This document shows, one piece after another, positions 22,199 through 28,520 of a DNA stretch of 31,249 nucleotides (position 1 is the stretch's first letter; the number at the start of each line of letters is the position of its first letter). The stretch comes from an uncultured Clostridia bacterium (lineage in GTDB: Bacteria > Bacillota > Clostridia > TANB77 > CAG-508): positions 1-31,249 of the forward strand of contig CAPNDH010000012.1 in the NCBI GenBank assembly GCA_948664205.1. The letters are read 5' to 3'. A program made the translations under genes and the position numbers. The notes below the pieces were generated by a model. It saw only the letters and a program-made list of their open reading frames with translations. It was not told the DNA's origin and ran no database searches.

Positions 22199-23434
22199 AT
22201 GGATATTTTGAAAATTGCTAATAAGATAAAAGAAAATGGTGGAAATTTATATCTTGTAGGTGGCGCTGTTAGAGATAAATTGTTGGGAAAAGAAGTGCAT
22301 GATGAAGATTATTGTGTAACTGGAATAACTTCAGAAGACTTTGAAAAACTTTTTCCAGAAGCATATCTTCGTGGAAAATTTTTTGGAGTATATGACCTTG
22401 ATGGTAAAGAATTTGCTATGGCAAGAAAAGAAAGAAAAAGTGGAATAGGTCATAAAGAGTTTGATATAGAAATTGAAAATAGCATAACTATTGAAGAAGA
22501 CCTAGAAAGGCGAGATATAACAATAAATTCAATTGCTGAAGAAGTATTAACTGGAAAATTAATAGATCCATTTAATGGAATAGAAGATATAAAAAATAAA
22601 ATAATAAAATCTACCTCGAACTCATTTAAAGAAGATCCACTAAGAGTATATAGAGTAGCAAGATTTGCAGCAATTTTTGATTTTGAAGTAGATGAAAATA
22701 CGATAGAAATGATGAAAATGCTAAAAAATGAATTAAATACATTATCAAAAGAAAGAGTATTTACAGAATTTAAAAAAGCATTAGCTTCAAACAAACCATC
22801 TAAATTTTTTAATATATTAAGAAAAGCAGGAGTATTAGACATTCATTTTAAAGAAATATATAATTTAATAGGAAGTACTCAGCCAGAAAAATATCATCCC
22901 GAAGGAGACAGTTATAATCATACTATGATAGTTGTAGACCACAGTGCAGAATTAACAAACAATTTAGAAATAAGATTTTCAGCATTGGTGCATGATTTAG
23001 GAAAAAGTATTACACCAAAAGAAATATTGCCACATCATTATGGTCATGATATAAAAGGTGTAAAATTAGTTGAGGAGTTTTCAAATAGAATAGGCGTTCC
23101 AAATTCTTGGAAAAAATGTGGAAAGATATCAGCGAAAGAACATATGAGAGGTGGAATATTTAATAAAATGATACCCGCTAAACAAGTAGACTTTATAACA
23201 AATGTAAGTAAATCTATGTTGGGGTTAGAGGGCATGAAAATTGTAGTTACTTGTGACAGATGGAGAGAAGAACCTCCAAAAGACATAAAATTTGATATAT
23301 TAGGAGAGCAAATTTTAAATAAAGTAAATGGAGATTTTATAAAGAAAAAATATAATGTAAGAAATGAAGAAATAGGAGAGAAATTAAGACAAGAAAGAAT
23401 AGAATTACTAAAAAGTATTGAAAATAAAAATTAA
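22199..23434 (+). CDS. cca: CCA tRNA nucleotidyltransferase with HD domain
   Basis: Adds or repairs the 3' CCA end of tRNA. The class II nucleotidyltransferase motif LVGGAVRDKLLG is at residues 18-29, with the metal-binding DED pair just after; RRDITINSIA and the RVYRVARFA template-binding block follow. A C-terminal HD phosphohydrolase motif is seen in ALVHDLGKS (about residues 263-271), as in E. coli Cca (412 residues); this one has 411. I start at ATG 22199, preceded by AAAAGGGAG, not at the frame opening at 22010, which is repeat DNA. Confidence 0.92.
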   Translation: MDILKIANKIKENGGNLYLVGGAVRDKLLGKEVHDEDYCVTGITSEDFEKLFPEAYLRGKFFGVYDLDGKEFAMARKERKSGIGHKEFDIEIENSITIEEDLERRDITINSIAEEVLTGKLIDPFNGIEDIKNKIIKSTSNSFKEDPLRVYRVARFAAIFDFEVDENTIEMMKMLKNELNTLSKERVFTEFKKALASNKPSKFFNILRKAGVLDIHFKEIYNLIGSTQPEKYHPEGDSYNHTMIVVDHSAELTNNLEIRFSALVHDLGKSITPKEILPHHYGHDIKGVKLVEEFSNRIGVPNSWKKCGKISAKEHMRGGIFNKMIPAKQVDFITNVSKSMLGLEGMKIVVTCDRWREEPPKDIKFDILGEQILNKVNGDFIKKKYNVRNEEIGEKLRQERIELLKSIENKN

Positions 23435-23484
23435 GTAAGATAAAATAATATAAAAGTATTCTAAGTAGAAAGGGAAAAGCATAA

Positions 23485-24310
23485 ATGAAGAAAAACATAA
23501 GAGAAATGTTAAAGAAGGAAAATGCAGCAGTTTCTTTATTAGTATTTATAACGGTATTATCATTTGTAACAATTTTGGCAGGAGCATTTATTACAGTTAC
23601 AACATTAAGAAAATCTCGGATTAGAAAGTGATATAAGGTTACAAGAAATATATGGAGAAGATGTAAAAAGAGTAGACCAAATATATAATGAATTAGTTGG
23701 GGAAGATAAAAGTAAACCTAATTGTGAAATAACATATGAGAAGCTTAATGATTCATATATGTTATATAAATTTAGTTTTGACAAACGAGTTAAAAACTTT
23801 GATACAAAAGATATAAAATTATATAATGCACAAAAACAAGAGACATCATTTGGAAATAATATTACACTATCTGTAAGCTCACCAGCATATACAGTAAATG
23901 TAACTGGAGGAAAAACATATGTAGTAATGTTTGACTATGAAAGTATAAATAGTCAGCAATTTGAATTAGGGTTATATTCAGAAACCATTCAAAACCTTTC
24001 AACAAAAACATTAGAGGCAACTACTACAAAAAAACATGAGGAATATAAAATTAGTGTAACTAGTTCAGAAGTAATATTCAAAATATTTGCTAATGTGCAA
24101 AATAGCAATGATATAACAATAAGTAATTTTGAAATTCTAGAGATAGAAAATGAAAATGTAGAAAGAGGAGCATTTGTAAAAATAAATGAAGGCACATACA
24201 CATTAGTAGCACAATATAATAAAGATTCTAGATATGTAATTATCATAGATAAAGACACGTTAACAGACCTAAATGAAAATAAAAATTTAGAAATAGTAAA
24301 AGGAATATAA
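23485..24310 (+). CDS. Pilin-like single-pass protein, +1 frameshift
   Basis: The first frame encodes a short basic stretch, then KENAAVSLLVFITVLSFVTI, a hydrophobic helix at about residues 13-39 like the N terminus of type IV prepilins or related secreted-structure proteins. It stops at 23629-23631. The other frame continues directly with GLESDIRLQEIYGEDVKRVD and runs to 24310, giving a 274-residue extracellular beta-rich protein. The break is one base at an in-frame CGG codon (23617-23619) followed by A, exactly as in porA and ylbJ. Start behind AAAGGG. There is no close family call; surface or pilus-like structure is inferred from the helix only. Other pilus genes are absent. Confidence 0.7.
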
Positions 24311-24316
24311 AAAGTA

Positions 24317-24343
24317 AAAAAACAGATGTATTATCTGTTTTTT
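24317..24343. terminator. Bidirectional terminator
   Basis: An 11-bp perfect stem (24317-24327 with 24333-24343) with A/T tails on both sides lies between convergent genes and touches the stop codon of the minus-strand one. Confidence 0.85.
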
Positions 24344-24674
24344 ATATTTCAGGCTCTATTCCTTCTCTAATATGTTCATCATTTGAAATTTTTTTGTGTG
24401 ATGCTCCATTTTTATCTGAAGGACTAGATTTAAAGTTTTTTTTTGTAGTTCTTGTACTTCTCTTTGGTTGCTTATCAGCTAATATAGAAAACCTTTTACT
24501 TTCTTGTTGCAATTCTATAGATTTTAATTCACCAGCAATTTGCGAAAGTTCAGTATCTTTACTATTAATATATAAATCATAGCCATCGCTATTTTCATCT
24601 ACACTTATAAATATTCCAAATAATTCTTTCATATTAGCAAAACCTGATTTCACGTTTTGTAAAATATGATTCAT
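24342..24674 (-). CDS. Hypothetical protein, 110 residues
   Basis: I do not recognise this protein. Residues 1-65 are a mixed, folded-looking stretch (GFANMKELFGIFISVDENSD); residues 66-110 are Lys, Ser and Thr rich and probably disordered. The ATG is preceded closely by TTAGGAAAATTAT. A stronger AGGAGGTGA lies about 30 nt upstream, and the bases between form a hairpin (TTTCCTAAC paired with GTTAGGAAA) that could bring the strong site close to the start, or hide the weak one. It converges with the pilin-like gene. Confidence 0.65.
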   Translation of the reverse strand: MNHILQNVKSGFANMKELFGIFISVDENSDGYDLYINSKDTELSQIAGELKSIELQQESKRFSILADKQPKRSTRTTKKNFKSSPSDKNGASHKKISNDEHIREGIEPEI

Positions 24675-24928
24675 ATAATTTTCCTAACAATAGTTAGGAA
24701 ATTCACCTCCTAAATTTAATACTACATACTTATAATAACATAAAAGGATAACAAAATCAAGTAAAATTAAAAAATATTTTGAATAGTTAAATATCATAGC
24801 TAAAAATTAAGAACTTTAATTATATAAATTGAGAATATATAAGTTATTTATAAATAACTTGAAAAAAATTAACATATAAAGTTATAAAGAAATATATATT
24901 AATAATTTTATGAAAATAGAACAAAAAA
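24675..24928. other. AT-rich spacer without a gene
   Basis: Apart from the small hairpin next to 24674 I see no ORF, repeat family member or RNA signal here. Confidence 0.5.
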
Positions 24929-24971
24929 TTGTCGAATGCATAGGTTAAAATGTCGAAATTAGAAGACGAAA
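24929..24971 (+). promoter_or_regulatory. Cluster of Spo0A boxes
   Basis: A perfect TTGTCGAA lies at 24929-24936, ATGTCGAA at 24950-24957 (21 bp, two helical turns, further on) and a weaker AGACGAAA at 24964-24971. The cluster ends 6 bp before the -35 of the next gene, a typical place for activation by phosphorylated Spo0A. Confidence 0.7.
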
Positions 24972-24976
24972 AGTGC

Positions 24977-25005
24977 TTGTAAAATGTTGAAATTTGTTAT
25001 ACAAT
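24977..25005 (+). promoter_or_regulatory. Promoter of the 94-residue gene
   Basis: TTGTAA at 24977-24982 and TACAAT at 25000-25005 are 17 bp apart, directly downstream of the Spo0A boxes. Confidence 0.7.
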
Positions 25006-25044
25006 TGAACTTGTCATTTTTAAAAGAAAGGGGAAGATTTACGA

Positions 25045-25329
25045 ATGAAAAATCTGTATGGAACAATAAAGATTAACAAAATATTAGGCATGAATAATAT
25101 GTCCATAGAAGAACATATTGACTATTACAAATTAAAGAATAAAAAATACGGATTAGAAATAGTAAAAAGTAATAACACAAACGAAGAAAATATTGAAGTA
25201 ACAAATATAAAAAATATAACTGATAATGAAGAAAAAATAGATAATTTATTAAATGATTTAGTAATAAAACAAATAACGCCAAGTTCATCAGATGTAATAG
25301 AGGATTTAGTAAAAATACATGCTTGGTAA
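25045..25329 (+). CDS. Small protein, DUF6514-like, under Spo0A control
   Basis: A 94-residue soluble protein. The pattern YGLEIVK...NITDNEEKIDNLLNDLV...ITPSSSDVIEDLV resembles the DUF6514 family of Clostridia (YGIEI, then a NITxDEE turn, then a helix and a final VVEDFL-like block); this match is from memory and moderate. No catalytic residues are obvious. Start behind AAAGGGG. The promoter with Spo0A boxes suggests expression around entry into sporulation. It shares a bidirectional terminator with the next minus-strand gene. Confidence 0.7.
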   Translation: MKNLYGTIKINKILGMNNMSIEEHIDYYKLKNKKYGLEIVKSNNTNEENIEVTNIKNITDNEEKIDNLLNDLVIKQITPSSSDVIEDLVKIHAW

Positions 25330-25355
25330 GCTTAAAAAGCAAGAATAAAAAAAGT

Positions 25356-25398
25356 AGAAATGAACGCAAAGAGTTTAACAAACTCTGCGTTCATTTCT
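25356..25398. terminator. Bidirectional terminator
   Basis: A 13-bp stem (25356-25368 with 25386-25398) plus an inner GAGTTT/AAACTC pairing (25371-25376 with 25380-25385) closes both convergent genes. Confidence 0.85.
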
Positions 25399-25617
25399 GT
25401 TTTCTTTATTATCATTGCATAATTTTTCAAATTCCTTGCATTTTATTTTATATTCTAATTGTTGAGTTAAAAATCTGTAGTACATATAGCCTTGTTCATA
25501 TTGTGCCATAGGGTTAAAGTCTGCATAACCTGCTTCAAATCCTTCAGGGGAAGTAGAAGAGTAAGGAGAATATCCACCAAAACCATAAAAATTATTATAA
25601 TCAACGTTTTTATCCAT
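25375..25617 (-). CDS. Tyr-rich small protein, possibly spore-associated
   Basis: An 80-residue protein with a Tyr-, Gly- and Ser-rich N-terminal half (FYGFGGYSPYSSTSPEG) and a helical, charged second half containing three Cys. Start behind AAAAAGGATGG. The composition recalls small spore-coat proteins and it sits between a Spo0A-controlled gene and ylbJ, but no family is recognised and the role is inference. The stop codon lies in the shared terminator stem. Confidence 0.6.
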   Translation of the reverse strand: MDKNVDYNNFYGFGGYSPYSSTSPEGFEAGYADFNPMAQYEQGYMYYRFLTQQLEYKIKCKEFEKLCNDNKENRNERRVC

Positions 25618-25704
25618 ATAACCATCCTTTTTATAAAATATTTAGGTTTTTAAATTGGATATACCTATAAACCATTTTTAATTTATGCTAACCAAAAGTT
25701 CTTT

Positions 25705-26875
25705 TTAAATATTCAAATTAAAAATAGGAAAATAACTAATAAATATATATGTATAAAAGGCAGCAAGTATTCCGTGTAATATTTTCCCTATAATATATGG
25801 CTTTATAGAAATATCTGTTTTAGAGGTTATACTAAATACTTGAAGTAATATAGAAATACCACCAAAACCTAACAATAAAGCAGATAAAATAATATTAGTA
25901 GAAATTTCTCTACATGGAATAGCAGTTATTTTTTGAACACCATTTGTAAGTTCAATTATTCCAGATACAAAGCCACTAACAAAGCTATTATTAGTAATTC
26001 CAAACATATTAAAAATTGGTTCAAGTGCTGAAGATAGGGCACTAATAAAATTACTATTTTCAAGTATAGAAAGTATAACACTAAAAAGTACAACAAATCC
26101 ACCAATCATTAATATTGTACTTGTAGCTGAAGAAATAGCTTTACTTAAAACCTCACCCAAATTAGAAAAAGACACATTGGAATAATCATTTTTATATGTA
26201 GGGGCAGGCCTTGAGTCTATATTTCTATTATTATACATTGATAATCTATCTTGTTCTTGTATAGAAGTGGAATATATTCTACGTTGTAGGGGTCGCACTT
26301 TGGGCGACTTATATGCCAAATCAACTTTTTCTCTTTTCCAAAACCTAAAAATAAAACCAACAGTTAGGCAAGCTAAAAGGTGTGTAATAAAAAGAAGAAC
26401 GCCAATAAGTGAATTATAAAACATACTAATGCCAACAGTTCCAATAATAAATAAAGGTCCAGAATTATTAGTAAAAGCAAGTAAACGCTCACACTCTTCC
26501 TTAGAACACATACCATTTTCTCTAAAATTAGTTACAATTTTAGCGCCAATAGGGTAACCACTTATAATCCCCATAAGCATAGCATAAGCTCCACATCCGG
26601 GAACATTAAAAATAGGCTTCATAATAGGATTTAAAAGCTTACCAATTTTAGGAATAATATTAGTATATCCAAGAAGTTCAGTAGCAATAAAAAACGGAAA
26701 TAAAGAAGGAATAACATTATTAGCCCATAATAAAAGTCCGCGATTTAGTAGCTACTAAATTTTGCCTAGAAAATACAACTAAAAAAACTGTAAATAAACA
26801 AAATATAGCTGGTAGAATATTTCTTTTTAAAGATAAAAAAATAAATCTAGGTTTATTATAAACAGCAGTTTTCAT
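25705..26875 (-). CDS. ylbJ: Sporulation integral membrane protein YlbJ, +1 frameshift
   Basis: Multi-pass membrane protein needed for spore cortex formation in B. subtilis. The second frame contains the family blocks NVIPSLFPFFI, PGCGAYAMLMGIISGYPIGA and SGIIELTNGVQKI with many transmembrane helices. The first 45 codons (from ATG 26875, behind AAGGGGTG) encode the first helix in another frame; the join is one extra base at an in-frame CGG (26740-26738) followed by A, giving ATKS then GLLLWANN. The corrected protein has 389 residues, the family length. A loop of about 50 residues between helices (26160-26340) is partly encoded by GTAGGGG repeats. Confidence 0.85.
26191..26309. repeat. GTAGGGG repeats inside ylbJ
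   Basis: 26271-26309 carries the same AATATATTCTACGTTGTAGG start and TCG...CGAC hairpin as 11472-11513. On the coding strand it reads as YKSPKVRPLQRRIYS. A second short unit (TATGTAGGGGCAGGCC, 26195-26210) encodes RPAPTY. Both keep the frame open. Confidence 0.7.
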
Positions 26876-27085
26876 ACAACACCCCTTAATTATATATATT
26901 AAAAAGATAAAAGAATATGATAATATAAAAATTATGTAAAAAAGTTGAGAGTAAAAACATCTTTAATTATTGTTATAAAAAAGTTTGAACTATATAATTA
27001 AAATAATACTATAAGATAAATTATATGTAATAAATAAGTAGTGTTTAAAACCAAAATATAAGCATAAACAAAAGGAGTAAGATAA
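26876..27085. other. Divergent intergenic region
   Basis: It should hold the promoters of ylbJ and the glycine-rich gene. A TTGAAC near 26984 followed by TATAAG-like sequence is a weak candidate for the plus strand. No repeat or ORF seen. Confidence 0.4.
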
Positions 27086-28264
27086 ATGAAAAATATTCAT
27101 AAAAGAAGAAGTTTAGTAATTATAACAATAATACTTATTATTTCTACAATAAGTTTATATTTTTTATACAATAAAGAAAAGATAAGAAATATTATAATAA
27201 AACCTAAAACAGAATTAATAGAGAAAGTTGAGTGCACAATTACAGAAGATATAACATCAGAAGATGTGTCTGTGTTAGTTACATTCTTTGGAACTAAAAA
27301 TATAAAACAAATAGAGTATCATGATGGGATGATAATATATGCTAAAAATAAAACAAAAATAGCAAGAGATATGAAAATAAAACCTTTTACTACATATAAG
27401 TTAAATATAGAATATGAAGATGGAAATATAGTAGAAAAAACATATAGTATAAATAATATAGATAGGGAATTTAACTATACAGGAAATCCTAGAATATATT
27501 ATGTTTTAGTTAGTGGCCAATATAAATTGGAGGCATATGGTGCATCAGGAGGAATAGGTTATCAAAATGCAAACCCAGTAGGTAATGGTGGATACACATC
27601 AGCAACTACATATTTACAAAAGGGACAAATATTATACATATATGTAGGAGAACAAGGTCAAGGCCAATCAGGAGCAATTTCTTATAATGGAGGAGGAGCT
27701 TCTGCTGGAACAACTGTACATAGAGGAGGTCAAGGCGGAGGAGCAACCGATTTTAGGTTAATATCTGGAGAATGGTATAATATAGAAGGATTAAAAAGTA
27801 GAATACTGGTAGCAGGAGGCGGTGGAGGAGCACAATCTTCTTGCGGAGGAGTTAATACTACAGCTGGACATGGGGGTGGCTTAATAGGTGGACAATCTAC
27901 AAATTTAGCAGGACACTACAATTCGCATATAGCTTATGGAGGAACTCAAACATCTGGAGGAACATATCAATATGGAGCAAATACTTCATATATCGCATCA
28001 ATGGGAACTTTTGGAATGGGTGCAAGTGCAGGAATTTGTTCAGCAGGTGGAGGTTCAGGTTATTATGGCGGAGGCTCAGTATATACAGCAGGAGGTGGTG
28101 GAGGTTCATCATTTGCTACTGGGTATGAAGGATGTGATACTACATATATAAATTATCATAAAGCAATAGATGGAACACAAATAGAATTTAAAAATGTAGT
28201 TTTAGAACAAGGTGTAAATATAGGATATGGAAAGGCGAAAATATCATTAATTTCACAAGAATAA
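27086..28264 (+). CDS. Membrane-anchored glycine-rich surface protein (ALK-like domain)
   Basis: A 392-residue protein with a basic start and one hydrophobic segment at about residues 9-29 (signal anchor), a beta-rich middle (30-130), and a C-terminal glycine-rich domain from about 130 onwards. That domain begins FNYTG...YYVLVSGQYKLEAYGASGG, contains GQILYIYVGEQGQGQSG, GGGATDFRL and ILVAGGGGGAQ, the pattern of the ALK/LTK-type glycine-rich domain (PF12810) found also in many bacterial surface proteins. Start behind AAAGGAG. No LPxTG motif or C-terminal anchor is visible, so it is probably displayed from the N-terminal helix. Single-gene unit. Confidence 0.8.
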   Translation: MKNIHKRRSLVIITIILIISTISLYFLYNKEKIRNIIIKPKTELIEKVECTITEDITSEDVSVLVTFFGTKNIKQIEYHDGMIIYAKNKTKIARDMKIKPFTTYKLNIEYEDGNIVEKTYSINNIDREFNYTGNPRIYYVLVSGQYKLEAYGASGGIGYQNANPVGNGGYTSATTYLQKGQILYIYVGEQGQGQSGAISYNGGGASAGTTVHRGGQGGGATDFRLISGEWYNIEGLKSRILVAGGGGGAQSSCGGVNTTAGHGGGLIGGQSTNLAGHYNSHIAYGGTQTSGGTYQYGANTSYIASMGTFGMGASAGICSAGGGSGYYGGGSVYTAGGGGGSSFATGYEGCDTTYINYHKAIDGTQIEFKNVVLEQGVNIGYGKAKISLISQE

Positions 28265-28310
28265 AATATAAAAATAAAGTTTAATGATTTGATGAAATTT
28301 GAATTAATAA

Positions 28311-28356
28311 AATCAGAGAACTAATATAATTTTTCATTTATATTAGTTCTCTGATT
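28311..28356 (+). terminator. Terminator of the glycine-rich gene
   Basis: A perfect 19-bp stem (28311-28329 with 28338-28356) with an 8-nt loop is followed by a run of six T. Confidence 0.9.
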
Positions 28357-28468
28357 AATTGTTTTTTAAATTCGAATATCAATAAAAAGTTAACAATAAC
28401 ATATTTAACATAAAATGTAAACGATTTTATTAAAATTACACTCTTTTTTATAAAAAAATTAAAACCTC

Positions 28469-28497
28469 TTTATTTATTCAAAAAAATATTGTATAAT
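28469..28497 (+). promoter_or_regulatory. Probable promoter of mfd
   Basis: A perfect TATAAT at 28492-28497 lies 24 bp before the start codon; the -35 (TTTATT, 28469-28474) is weak with a 17-bp spacer. Confidence 0.55.
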
Positions 28498-28520
28498 ACC
28501 AAAAGTAAAGGAGAAAGCAA

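Noticed and set aside
27897..28151. 71-residue frames on both strands within the glycine-rich gene
   Set aside because: They are frame shadows of the repetitive GGA/GGT codons and lack start signals.
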